DNA of 64,000 bases, taken from positions 7,440,001-7,504,000 of the forward strand of contig NZ_JAGPYQ010000001.1 of assembly GCF_018070025.1 (NCBI RefSeq), in the 5' to 3' direction. The DNA comes from Streptomyces liliiviolaceus (GTDB lineage Bacteria; Actinomycetota; Actinomycetes; Streptomycetales; Streptomycetaceae). The notes beneath the pieces are model-generated. The model saw nothing but the letters and a program-made list of their open reading frames with translations, was not told where the DNA came from and did not search any database. A program made the translations under genes and the position numbers. The stretch's first letter is position 1, and the number at the start of each line of letters is the position of its first letter. Positions 18,443-28,861 of this stretch are shown here, one piece after another.

Positions 18443-19987
18443 TCAGCCGGCGTCCGGGCGTGGTGTGCCCGTGGCCAGCGCCGGCCGAGCAGTCGCCGAG
18501 GGTGCTTCCAGGAGCGCAGGGGACGGCGGCAGCGTGAGCGTGAACTCCGTCCGACCCGGCGCGCTCTGCACGTCTATGTGGCCACTGTGGGCAGTCGCGA
18601 TGGCCGCGACAATGGCGAGGCCCAGGCCTGAGCCACCGTCGGCGGGGGCGTTCCGGGACCGGGACACGTCACCCCGCGTGAAGCGTTCGAAGACCGCGGG
18701 CAGCAGATGCGCCGGGATACCGGGCCCGTCGTCGCGGACACGGATCACACAGTGGGCCTCCGTGGCCTCCACCGAGGCGACGACCGTCGTGCCGGCAGGC
18801 GTGTGCACCCGCGCGTTGGCCAACAGGTTGGCCACCACCTGGTGGAGGCGGGCCTCGTCGCCGAGGACGAGCGCCGGGGTGTCGAGGAGCAGCGCCAGCT
18901 GCCAGTCGTGACCGTCGCCCGCCGCCCGCGCGTCCCACACCGCCTCGGCGACCAGCGCCGCGAGGTCGACCTCGGACGACTGGAGCGGGCGCCCCTCGTC
19001 GAGCCGGGCGAGCAGCAGCAGGTCCTCCACGAGGCCCGTCATACGCGCGGACTCGGCGGAGACCCGCCGCCAGGCCAGCGTGGGCTCGATCCGCTGGGTC
19101 CCGCGGTTCATCAGTTCCGCGTATCCGGCGATGGACGCGAGCGGCGTACGGAGTTCATGGCTGGCGTCCGCGAGGAAGCGGCGCATGCGTTCCTCGCTGC
19201 GCTGGCGTTCGGCGAGCGAGGACTCCACATGGTCGATCATGCGGTTGAGCGCGGCGCCGACCTGCCCGGCCTCGCTGCCGGGGTAGGTGTCCCGTTCGCG
19301 TACCCGGGTGAGGCCGGTGACCGCGCCCCGGCCCAGCGGGACGCGTGAGACCTCGACGGCGGTGGCGGCCACCCTGCCGAGCGGGCGCAGCTGACGGCGT
19401 ATCACCACGGCGCAGACCATGCCCGCGGCGGCCAGGCCGAGTGCCCCCGCGACGGCCTCGATCAGGACCAGGCCACCGATCATGTCCTGTACGTCGTCCA
19501 TCGGGAGCCCGGTGAGCACGGGGACGCCGTCGCCCGCGATGGCGGTCACTCGATAGGTGCCGAGGCCGGGGATGGTCCGGGTGTGCAGGGAGCCGTCGGT
19601 AGGGATGCCGTCCAGGGCCGCGCGCTGGGCGGCGGTGAGGGTCTGCTGCGTACCGTCGTCCGTGACGACCTGGGCCGCGATGACCTGTCCGGTCCCGGCC
19701 TCTGTCCTGTCGGCGTCGGCGTCGAAGCGGGCGGCCAGCGTGCCGACCGCCTGGCCGCGCTCGTTCAGGAAGCCGAGGTCCGTGTCGTCGCCCGTGCGGC
19801 GCTGCAGTCCGCCCTGGCTGCGCTCGGCGGCGTCGGTGACGCGCTCGTCGAGGTTGCCCATCAGGTAGGCGCGCTGGGCGAGGACGGTGGTGAGCGCCAT
19901 CGCCGCGCAGACGACGACCAGGGTGACGCCGATGAAGAGCAGGAGACGGGTGCGCAGGGAGCGCCGCTCCGGCAGGCGCGGCCTCAT
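18443..19987 (-). CDS. Sensor histidine kinase
   Basis: A 514-aa protein. A membrane helix near residue 15-35 precedes an extracytoplasmic sensor region, followed by a second helix (about 155-180), a HAMP-like stretch, the H-box DASHELRTPLASIAGYAELM, and a catalytic domain with the N-box region NARVHTPAG, DDGPGIPAHLL and GSGLGLAIV. It should autophosphorylate on the H-box histidine and pass phosphate to the response regulator. Its ATG overlaps the regulator stop as ATGA (19984-19987). The ligand is not evident. Confidence 0.9.
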   Translation of the reverse strand: MRPRLPERRSLRTRLLLFIGVTLVVVCAAMALTTVLAQRAYLMGNLDERVTDAAERSQGGLQRRTGDDTDLGFLNERGQAVGTLAARFDADADRTEAGTGQVIAAQVVTDDGTQQTLTAAQRAALDGIPTDGSLHTRTIPGLGTYRVTAIAGDGVPVLTGLPMDDVQDMIGGLVLIEAVAGALGLAAAGMVCAVVIRRQLRPLGRVAATAVEVSRVPLGRGAVTGLTRVRERDTYPGSEAGQVGAALNRMIDHVESSLAERQRSEERMRRFLADASHELRTPLASIAGYAELMNRGTQRIEPTLAWRRVSAESARMTGLVEDLLLLARLDEGRPLQSSEVDLAALVAEAVWDARAAGDGHDWQLALLLDTPALVLGDEARLHQVVANLLANARVHTPAGTTVVASVEATEAHCVIRVRDDGPGIPAHLLPAVFERFTRGDVSRSRNAPADGGSGLGLAIVAAIATAHSGHIDVQSAPGRTEFTLTLPPSPALLEAPSATARPALATGTPRPDAG

Positions 19988-20700
19988 CTGCCGTCCCCCG
20001 GCGGTCTGATGGCGTACCCGACGCCGCGTACGGTGTGGATCATCGGCGTCCGCCCTCTGTCGATCTTGCGGCGGAGGCTGGAGATGTAGACCTCGACGAG
20101 GTTCCCTCCGCCGTCGAAGCAACTGCTCCACACACGATCGAGGATCTGTGTCTTGCTCAGCACCTGGCGCGGGTGGCTCAGCAGCAGGCCGAGCAGGTCG
20201 AACTCCTTGGCGGTGAGCTGGATCCGCGTACCGTCGCGGTGCACCTCCCGGGTCTCCTCGGTCAGCACCAGGTCCCCGAGGGCGAGTACGGAAGCGCCGG
20301 ACCTGGGGTCGGCGGCGCCGGAGCGCCGCAGCAGCGCGCGCAACCGCAGGACGACCTCCTCCAGGGAGAAGGGCTTCGTCACGTAGTCGTCGGCGCCGGA
20401 GGCGAGGCCGTCGATGCGGTGTTCCAGCGCGTCGCGCGCGGTGAGCATCAGGACAGGCAGCTTCGGGTTCTCCTGGCGCAGCCGACGCAGGACCTGGATG
20501 CCGTCCAGGTCGGGGAGCATTCCGTCGAGGACGACGGCGTGCGGGGCGCGGGCGCGGGCCACGCGCAGCGCGGAGTGTCCGTCCGGGGCCGGGTAGGGAC
20601 GCCAGCCTGCCTCCGTGACGGCCACGGAGAGCAGTTCGGTCAGACCTGGCTCGTCGTCGACGATCAGTACGCGTACGGGCTCGCTCCGGGTGCCAGACAT
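19984..20700 (-). CDS. OmpR/PhoB-family response regulator
   Basis: A receiver domain (VLIVDDEPGLTELL, phospho-acceptor region VVLDGMLPDLDG, MLTARDALEHRIDG and conserved Lys in DDYVTKPFSLEE) is followed by a winged-helix DNA-binding domain (LTAKEFDLLGLLLSHPRQVLSKTQILDRVW). I prefer the ATG at 20700 (MSGTRSEPVRV) because AGGA lies 7 bases upstream; an ATG at 20718 is also possible. It is co-transcribed with and coupled to the kinase. The target genes are unknown. Confidence 0.9.
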   Translation of the reverse strand: MSGTRSEPVRVLIVDDEPGLTELLSVAVTEAGWRPYPAPDGHSALRVARARAPHAVVLDGMLPDLDGIQVLRRLRQENPKLPVLMLTARDALEHRIDGLASGADDYVTKPFSLEEVVLRLRALLRRSGAADPRSGASVLALGDLVLTEETREVHRDGTRIQLTAKEFDLLGLLLSHPRQVLSKTQILDRVWSSCFDGGGNLVEVYISSLRRKIDRGRTPMIHTVRGVGYAIRPPGDGR

Positions 20701-20814
20701 GTGGTGATCCTGTCCCATTCGCCTGGGAGCCCCCTGTGCAGGACCTGAGCCCGAGCCGTGCGTTCGCGCATCCGCTGCGGCCTCTGAAAAGTGCGGGCCC
20801 TTTGTGGCCGGCCG

Positions 20815-20930
20815 CGCAGTTCCCCGCGCCCCTGAAGGCTCGGCTGCGCCTTCGCCCCGATAGGGGCGCGGGGAACGGCGCAGTCTTTTGTCTTTCAGGG
20901 GCGCGGGGAACTGCGCAGTCTTTTAAAGGT
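20815..20930. repeat. Second cluster of the dispersed intergenic repeat
   Basis: About three copies of the GGGGCGCGGGGAACTGCGCG element and its inverse. The segment 20862-20896 is inverted relative to 18125-18159. Together with the acnA terminator, this accounts for the gap 20701-20999. Confidence 0.75.
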
Positions 20931-20942
20931 GCGGCAAGAGCG

Positions 20943-20980
20943 GAGGGCCGCACCCCCCGTCCCGCGGGGGTGCGGCCCTC
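20943..20980 (-). terminator. Terminator after aconitase
   Basis: 15-bp perfect arms (GAGGGCCGCACCCCC at 20943-20957 and its complement at 20966-20980) flank an 8-base loop, 20 bp beyond the acnA stop. Confidence 0.85.
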
Positions 20981-20999
20981 TGATGCCCTGCCGGAGCGC

Positions 21000-23729
<2,730 letters not shown>

Positions 23730-23781
23730 TCATGTGCGCGTACCACCGCATCCTGCCGCCACGCCCTCTTGGCCGATCCGC

Positions 23782-23800
23782 TAAGGTCAGGCTAAGTTAG
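23782..23800. promoter_or_regulatory. Candidate iron box (DmdR/IdeR type) upstream of acnA
   Basis: TAAGGTCAGGCTAAGTTAG matches the actinobacterial iron-box consensus TTAGGTTAGGCTCACCTAA at about 13 of 19 positions. It lies 68 bp upstream of the chosen acnA start, within a locally AT-richer stretch that continues TTAGGTAACCCTTACC. Iron control of an iron-sulfur enzyme would be sensible, but the match is by eye only. Confidence 0.4.
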
Positions 23801-23844
23801 GTAACCCTTACCGGTCCCGGGCGGCTGCGGCACGCCTCGGCAGA

Positions 23845-23862
23845 TATCTCGATGTCGAGATA
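23845..23862. promoter_or_regulatory. Palindromic operator candidate between acnA and the DUF4236 gene
   Basis: TATCTCGATGTCGAGATA is an 8+2+8 perfect palindrome of the kind bound by MarR-type dimers. A second inverted repeat, CATGACCG/CGGTCATG, follows at 23872-23892. Apart from these and the iron-box-like site, 23715-24097 holds no gene that I can support. Confidence 0.5.
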
Positions 23863-24097
23863 ACTCTAGTACATGACCGCGGGACGGTCATGCCCGGAGG
23901 GCGTGTGCCCCCTCCCGGCGGATTCAGTGACGCCCGGCCCGAGCCGTCCGGCAGGCGGCCCGGGCGGCCCGCCCGGGAAGCGGCCCGGCGCGGCCCCCCG
24001 CCCGAACCCGGCCCGGCCGCAAGGGCGTTCGGCGTACCGACCGGCATCCGGGGTACCTGGGAGCGGACGGCCAGTAAGGACGAGAAGGGGGCACACC

Positions 24098-24295
24098 ATG
24101 CCGCTCACATTCCGCAAGAGCTTCCGGATCCTGCCCGGCGTACGGCTGAACATCAACAAGAAGTCGTGGTCCGTCACGACCGGCGGCAAGAAGGGCCCCA
24201 AGCACACGCACAGCAGCACGGGACGCCGGACGACCTCGATGGACCTCCCCGGCCCCTTCGGCTGGCGGCGCACCACCCGCGCCAAGCGCCACTGA
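24098..24295 (+). CDS. Small DUF4236-like protein
   Basis: A 65-aa basic protein starting MPLTFRKSFRILPGVRLNIN, which matches the DUF4236 pattern (FRKSF.I.PGVRLN.. followed by a glycine/lysine stretch). It ends WRRTTRAKRH. The function is unknown. The ATG at 24098 follows GAAGGGGG with suitable spacing; the open frame to 23873 crosses the palindromes and is not likely coding. It lies just upstream of the HTH-MurA gene on the same strand, separated by 63 bp. Confidence 0.75.
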   Translation: MPLTFRKSFRILPGVRLNINKKSWSVTTGGKKGPKHTHSSTGRRTTSMDLPGPFGWRRTTRAKRH

Positions 24296-24358
24296 GGCAC
24301 CGTCACCCCATCGGACCCCTCCGGATGCGGCATCTCATATGTGAGATAGCCTGCCGTC

Positions 24359-25888
24359 ATGGCAGACGACTACCTCGTACGCATCGGCAAGCTCATCCGT
24401 GACGCCCGTCAGCATCGGGGCTGGACACAGACGCAGCTCGCCGAGGCGCTCAGCACCAGCCAGAGCGCGGTGAACCGTATCGAGCGCGGCAATCAAAACA
24501 TCAGCCTTGAGATGATCGCCCGAATCGGTGAAGCGCTGGACAGTGAGATCGTCTCGCTCGGCTACGCAGGCCCGATGCATCTCCGTGTCGTCGGCGGCCG
24601 CCGCCTCTCCGGCTCGATCGACGTCAAGACCAGCAAGAACGCGTGCGTGGCGCTGCTCTGCGCGACGCTCCTGAACAAGGGCCGCACGGTGCTGCGCCGC
24701 GTCGCGCGCATCGAGGAGGTGTACCGCCTTCTGGAGGTACTGGGCTCCATCGGCGTACGCACCCGGTGGATCAACGGTGGCGTGGACCTGGAGATCGTGC
24801 CTCCCGCCGAGCTGGACATGGCCGCCATCGACGAGACGGCGGCCCGCCGCACCCGCTCGATCATCATGTTCCTCGGCCCGCTGCTGCACCGCATGGACGG
24901 CTTCAAGCTGCCGTACGCGGGCGGCTGCGACCTCGGTACGCGCACGATCGAGCCGCACATGATCGCGCTGCGCCGGTTCGGCCTGGACATCGCGGCCACC
25001 GAGGGCATGTACCACGCGCGGGTGGACCGCACGGTGACCCCGGGCCGCCCCATCGTGCTGACCGAGCGCGGCGACACGGTGACGGAGAACGCGCTGCTGG
25101 CCGCCGCCCGCCACGACGGCACGACGGTCATCCGCAACGCGTCGTCGAACTACATGGTCCAGGACCTCTGCTTCTTCCTGGAGGCGCTGGGCGTGCGGGT
25201 GGAGGGCATCGGCACCACGACCCTCACCGTGCACGGCGTGCCGAACATCGACGTGGACGTGGACTACTCCCCCTCCGAGGACCCGGTCGAGGCGATGAGC
25301 CTGCTGGCCGCCGCGGTCGTCACGGAGTCCGAGCTGACCGTGCGCCGCGTGCCGATCGAGTTCCTGGAGATCGAGCTGGCGGTCCTGGAGGAGATGGGCC
25401 TCGACCACGACCGCACGGCGGAGTACTACGCCGACAACGGCCGTACGCGCCTGGTGGACCTGACCGTGCGCCCCTCGAAGCTCGAAGCCCCGATCGACAA
25501 GATCCACCCCATGCCCTTCCCGGGCCTGAACATCGACAACGTCCCGTTCTTCGCGGCGATCGCGGCCTCCGCGCAGGGCCAGACGCTGATCCACGACTGG
25601 GTCTACGACAACCGCGCGATCTACCTCACGGACCTGAACCGCCTCGGCGGCCGCCTCCAGCTCCTCGACCCGCACCGCGTCCTGGTCGAGGGTCCCACCC
25701 GCTGGCGCGCGGCGGAGATGATGTGCCCGCCGGCGCTGCGCCCCGCGGTGGTGGTCCTCCTCGCGATGATGGCGGCGGAGGGCACGTCCGTCCTGCGGAA
25801 CGTGTACGTCATCAACCGCGGCTACGAGGATCTGGCGGAACGACTCAACTCGGTGGGAGCGCAGATCGAGATCTTCCGCGACATCTGA
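24359..25888 (+). CDS. HTH-MurA fusion: XRE DNA-binding domain plus UDP-GlcNAc enolpyruvyl transferase-like domain
   Basis: A 509-aa protein. Residues 8-65 are a helix-turn-helix of the XRE type (TQTQLAEALSTSQSAVNRIERG). Residues of about 73-505 are an EPSP/MurA fold. The substrate Lys-Asn pair (VKTSKNACVALL) and a Cys at the position of the MurA catalytic cysteine (YAGGCDLGTRTIEPH) are kept, although the loop differs from PGGCAIGARP. It could be a second enolpyruvyl transferase or an enzyme-derived sensor of UDP-sugars that regulates genes. A homologue sits next to aconitase in S. coelicolor (SCO5998, from memory). A strong terminator follows. Confidence 0.85.
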   Translation: MADDYLVRIGKLIRDARQHRGWTQTQLAEALSTSQSAVNRIERGNQNISLEMIARIGEALDSEIVSLGYAGPMHLRVVGGRRLSGSIDVKTSKNACVALLCATLLNKGRTVLRRVARIEEVYRLLEVLGSIGVRTRWINGGVDLEIVPPAELDMAAIDETAARRTRSIIMFLGPLLHRMDGFKLPYAGGCDLGTRTIEPHMIALRRFGLDIAATEGMYHARVDRTVTPGRPIVLTERGDTVTENALLAAARHDGTTVIRNASSNYMVQDLCFFLEALGVRVEGIGTTTLTVHGVPNIDVDVDYSPSEDPVEAMSLLAAAVVTESELTVRRVPIEFLEIELAVLEEMGLDHDRTAEYYADNGRTRLVDLTVRPSKLEAPIDKIHPMPFPGLNIDNVPFFAAIAASAQGQTLIHDWVYDNRAIYLTDLNRLGGRLQLLDPHRVLVEGPTRWRAAEMMCPPALRPAVVVLLAMMAAEGTSVLRNVYVINRGYEDLAERLNSVGAQIEIFRDI

Positions 25889-25908
25889 CCGACGCACGGT
25901 GCCGCCCT

Positions 25909-25940
25909 GCCCTCTCCTGACCAGCTGTTCAGGAGAGGGC
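25909..25940 (+). terminator. Terminator after the HTH-MurA gene
   Basis: 12-bp perfect arms (GCCCTCTCCTGA, TCAGGAGAGGGC) flank an 8-base loop 20 bp beyond the stop codon. It marks the end of the syntenic core region before the biosynthetic cluster. Confidence 0.85.
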
Positions 25941-26161
25941 GGGGCAAATCCTCAACTCGCCGTCGTACAAGGCCTGATCGACCAGGCGTGCGTCAGCCAC
26001 TAGATTCCCAGCCATGAGCCTGCTTCCGCGGTCGCCCGTCCCGTTCGAGGCGATCCGCAGCCCGTGCGGGCGACCGGTCGGCCCCTACGCGGCAGCCGGG
26101 AGACGTTGAGTGCGATGAGGATGCGGCACGTGTTCATGTGGGTATCAGGAGCGGAGGACTG

Positions 26162-27214
26162 ATGGCGAACCAGCAGACCGATGACAACGTTTTCGCCGTG
26201 GGGGACACACTCGGCGCCGAGGAAGTGGCCGTTTACCGCTGGCTGGCCCTGCACGGTCGGTTAGACCCGGCCCGGATGGCCGAGGAGACGGGTGTCGACG
26301 AGGCGGCGGTGGGCGGAGCGGTGGACTACCTCGTCCGCATCGGCCTGGTGCACAGGGGCGAGGAGGGCGACGACCGGCTCTGGGCCGTCGACCCGCATCT
26401 CGTCGCGGCGGTGGCCACCGCGCCGGTGGAGCGGGCGATCGCCGAACAGCAGACGCAACTGCGGGTCTTCCGGGACCAGTTCGCCCAGTTGGCGGCCGAC
26501 TACCAGGAGGGCAGACACGGTGTCTCCACGGACCTGGAGACCATACCCGGGCTCACCCAGGTACGGGCCGCGCTGAACCGCGCGGCCGAGCAGTGCCGCG
26601 AGGACATGGTCACCGTGCAGCCCGGCGGCACGCGCCCGCCCGAGGTGCTCCAGGACGCACTCCTGCGGGACAGCCAGATGCTCGCCCGGGGGGTGCGGAT
26701 GCGGACCGTCTACCACCACACCGCCCGCTTCAACAGCCCCAGCCAGGCGTACGTGGCCACGGTGAGCGCGCTGGGCGGCGAGTACCGGACCGCCCACCAG
26801 CTCGTCGGCCGGATGATCATCTTCGACCGGGAACTCGCGTTCATGACCAACCGCAACGACCGGCTGGGCGCGGTGGTGGTCCGGGAGCCGTCGGTCGTGC
26901 ACTTCCTGTACGAGCTGTTCGAGCAGGTGTGGTCGCAGTCCCAGCCGTTCTCCGACGCGGTCACCGACGGCCTGGAGGCGGTCGCCAAGGATCTGGACCG
27001 CACCATCCTGCAGCTGCTGGCGACGGGGCTGAAGGACGAGACGATCGCGCGGCGGCTCGGCATGTCCCTGCGCACCACCCGCAAGCACATCGCCGACATG
27101 ATGCAGGCCCTGGGCGCCGAGAGCCGTTTCCAGGCCGGCGTCGCGGTGTCCGCGCGGGGGCTGCTGAACGACGACGGTGAGCCGGACGCGGCGCCCACCG
27201 CGGCTCCGACCTGA
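26162..27214 (+). CDS. TrmB/LuxR-type transcriptional regulator with a TTA codon
   Basis: A 350-aa protein. The N-terminal about 75 residues resemble a TrmB/winged-helix domain (LGAEEVAVYRWLALHGRL..). A central phospholipase-D-like ligand region follows (TVQPGG, MIIFDRELAFM). The C-terminus is a LuxR helix-turn-helix (LLATGLKDETIARRLGMSLRTTRKHIADMM). The ATG at 26162 has GGAGG upstream. Codon 34 is TTA (26261-26263), the rare leucine codon that makes translation depend on bldA in Streptomyces. It shares its architecture with the regulator at 45279-46259, so both probably serve the cluster. It is convergent with the cupin-like gene. Confidence 0.85.
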   Translation: MANQQTDDNVFAVGDTLGAEEVAVYRWLALHGRLDPARMAEETGVDEAAVGGAVDYLVRIGLVHRGEEGDDRLWAVDPHLVAAVATAPVERAIAEQQTQLRVFRDQFAQLAADYQEGRHGVSTDLETIPGLTQVRAALNRAAEQCREDMVTVQPGGTRPPEVLQDALLRDSQMLARGVRMRTVYHHTARFNSPSQAYVATVSALGGEYRTAHQLVGRMIIFDRELAFMTNRNDRLGAVVVREPSVVHFLYELFEQVWSQSQPFSDAVTDGLEAVAKDLDRTILQLLATGLKDETIARRLGMSLRTTRKHIADMMQALGAESRFQAGVAVSARGLLNDDGEPDAAPTAAPT

Positions 27215-27240
27215 TCCGGCGGCCGTCCGAGGTCCGGCCT

Positions 27241-27273
27241 GGGTCCGTCCGGGGTCCGTCCGGGGTCCGTCCT
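27241..27273. repeat. Three tandem 11-bp units
   Basis: GGGTCCGTCCG is repeated three times head to tail between two convergent genes. The last copy is imperfect. Confidence 0.7.
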
Positions 27274-27287
27274 GGGGGCGTACGCCG

Positions 27288-27803
27288 TCAGCCAGGACCC
27301 TCCAGATGGAGTTCGAGCAGGGTGGTCGGGGCGTGGATCTCCGACAGCCGGTAGGTGTGGTCCCGGGGCACGAAGAGAGTGCCGCCCGAACGCAGCCGCA
27401 TCCCCAGCGGGTGCGTGGGGCCGGGTGCCGGGTCCTCACCGACACGTGACAGGACGCACCGGCAGGCCCCTTCCAGGAACGTGACCGTGCGCTCGGCGCC
27501 GTTCGGCTCGCTCTCCACGACGGGAGAGTCCGCCGACAGGAAGCGGAAGAGGGGGCGCACGCGCAGTTGCAGCCTGCGGCCCAGCTCGGCCGCCAGGTCC
27601 TCCGTGCCCGGTCCGCCCGGCACGGAGGACTCGGCGCCCGGTTCCGGACGGGCCGGGCGCTCCAGTTCCAGCAGGGCCGACAGGGTCTTCGGATCCTCGG
27701 GCCACAGCAGGGCCGGCCCTTTGGCACCGTTGGCCGCCACGCACAGCGCCAGCTCCTCGACGAAGGACTGGATCGGCTGGCTCAGAGCTCGCTGTCCGGG
27801 CAC
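27288..27803 (-). CDS. Unknown protein with a cupin-like C-terminal half
   Basis: A protein of about 171 aa that I do not recognise. The C-terminal part (TVTFLEGACRCVLSR, GGTLFVPRDHTYRLSEIH, TTLLELHLEG) alternates beta strands and a VPRDHTY turn like a small cupin barrel. The usual two-histidine metal motif is not clear. I chose the GTG at 27803 ([12 protein letters not shown]) because GGAG lies 4 bases upstream. The frame is open to 27947, but that part has unlikely composition. It might sense or bind a small molecule; this is inference only. Confidence 0.5.
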   Translation of the reverse strand: MPGQRALSQPIQSFVEELALCVAANGAKGPALLWPEDPKTLSALLELERPARPEPGAESSVPGGPGTEDLAAELGRRLQLRVRPLFRFLSADSPVVESEPNGAERTVTFLEGACRCVLSRVGEDPAPGPTHPLGMRLRSGGTLFVPRDHTYRLSEIHAPTTLLELHLEGPG

Positions 27804-28010
27804 GGTTCTCCGATCTCGCCGCAAGTCCGGGCGATGCTGGGTGAATGAGGTGTGTCGGGGCGCCGAAACGCACGGACACACGGAGGAAAGGGGGAGGTAC
27901 TGTCTCGGCGCCACTGCCGCCGGGTGAGGATTCTGCCGCCCGGACATCGGTGCCGACAGTCACGGGTTCACGTGTCATCAGGCGCCCGCGACGGCGCACG
28001 GAACCGACGG

Positions 28011-28304
28011 TCAGGCCTGGGCCCGGTCGGGCCGGTCGGGCAGCTGGGGCATCGTCAGGAGCCCCATGTCCTCGATGGCGCTCATGAGGGAACCCTCGAC
28101 CGACAGAGCCAGCAGCAGCAGATGCATGCGATTCCGAGCTCCGGTTTTCGCGCGTATCCGGCGCAGGTAGGTGTCGACGGTATGCGGACTTACGTTCATG
28201 CGCCGGGCGATCTCGCCGTAGGTGGCTCCGCGCGCTATGTGTCCGAGCACTTCTCTTTCCCGGTCACTGACTTTGCGGAGAGCTTCCCGTAGTTTATCGC
28301 TCAC
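28011..28304 (-). CDS. Orphan LuxR-type HTH regulator
   Basis: A 97-aa protein consisting almost only of a LuxR DNA-binding domain (VSDREREVLGHIARGATYGE then IARRMNVSPHTVDTYLRRIRAKTGARNR). It has no receiver or ligand domain. Such small regulators in Streptomyces often act through dimerisation. It lies between the cupin-like gene and a small secreted peptide gene, all on the minus strand at the end of the NRPS block. Confidence 0.85.
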   Translation of the reverse strand: MSDKLREALRKVSDREREVLGHIARGATYGEIARRMNVSPHTVDTYLRRIRAKTGARNRMHLLLLALSVEGSLMSAIEDMGLLTMPQLPDRPDRAQA

Positions 28305-28407
28305 GGGGTCGGCGCCCTTTCTCTGTCTGTTTCCCGTGTTCCGGGATCTGTTGGACCACGGCCTCCGGAACGCGCCATGGGCCGGCTTCTCCGCACGTAC
28401 CCGCAGG

Positions 28408-28563
28408 TCACTGCGGAGCGCGGCCCCAGCCGCTGTCGTCGGGCTCGATGGAGGACGTCGCCTGGACGTCGGCGCTCCCGGTGTCGGCGACAGCGGTGGC
28501 GGAAACGGTGCCGACCGTCAGGGCGAGGAGAACGGTGACGACGAACAGGCGGACAGACTTCAT
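28408..28563 (-). CDS. Small secreted peptide, 51 aa
   Basis: ATG at 28563 is preceded by GGGAG at 6 bases. The translation begins MKSVRLFVVTVLLALTVGTV and reads SATAVADTGSADVQATSSIE next, ending PDDSGWGRAPQ and a TGA. It has a clean signal peptide with a cleavage site around SATAVA, leaving a short acidic peptide with DDSGWG. I do not recognise the family. It has no Cys or lanthipeptide leader features and no modification enzyme nearby. It is separated from the orphan LuxR gene by about 100 bp. Confidence 0.65.
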   Translation of the reverse strand: MKSVRLFVVTVLLALTVGTVSATAVADTGSADVQATSSIEPDDSGWGRAPQ

Positions 28564-28768
28564 GGTTTCTCCCGGAATTCAGAGTGAGGAATGCTTGAAA
28601 AGTCCCGCCCGGTGTTGTCCGGCCGTTTCCCTTCCGCTCTTCCAGCATGGGGGGCGCCCGTCCCGGAAACCACCGGCGGAACCATTCACCAAGTGCCCTG
28701 GCACCAAAGCGGGGGGTGAACGAAACACCCAGAGGTCAACAATCAGGTGTAATACGGGCGTACGTGAG

Positions 28769-28819
28769 GGCTGAAGGCGTCCCTCGGCGCGTTCGGGGTG
28801 CCGCGAGACGCCTTCAGCC
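28769..28819 (-). terminator. Terminator of the long NRPS operon
   Basis: 13-bp perfect arms (GGCTGAAGGCGTC at 28769-28781 and its complement at 28807-28819) enclose a loop that itself contains an imperfect CTCGGC/GCCGCGAG stem. It lies 43 bp past the last NRPS gene. No further gene is seen in 28564-28861. Confidence 0.8.
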
Positions 28820-28861
28820 GTGGCAGATGTCCGTTCACGACGGCCCGGACGGGGCAGCGCG

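Noticed and set aside
28408..28563. Lanthipeptide or other RiPP precursor
   Set aside because: There is a secretory signal peptide rather than a RiPP leader, no Cys, and no modifying enzyme next to it.
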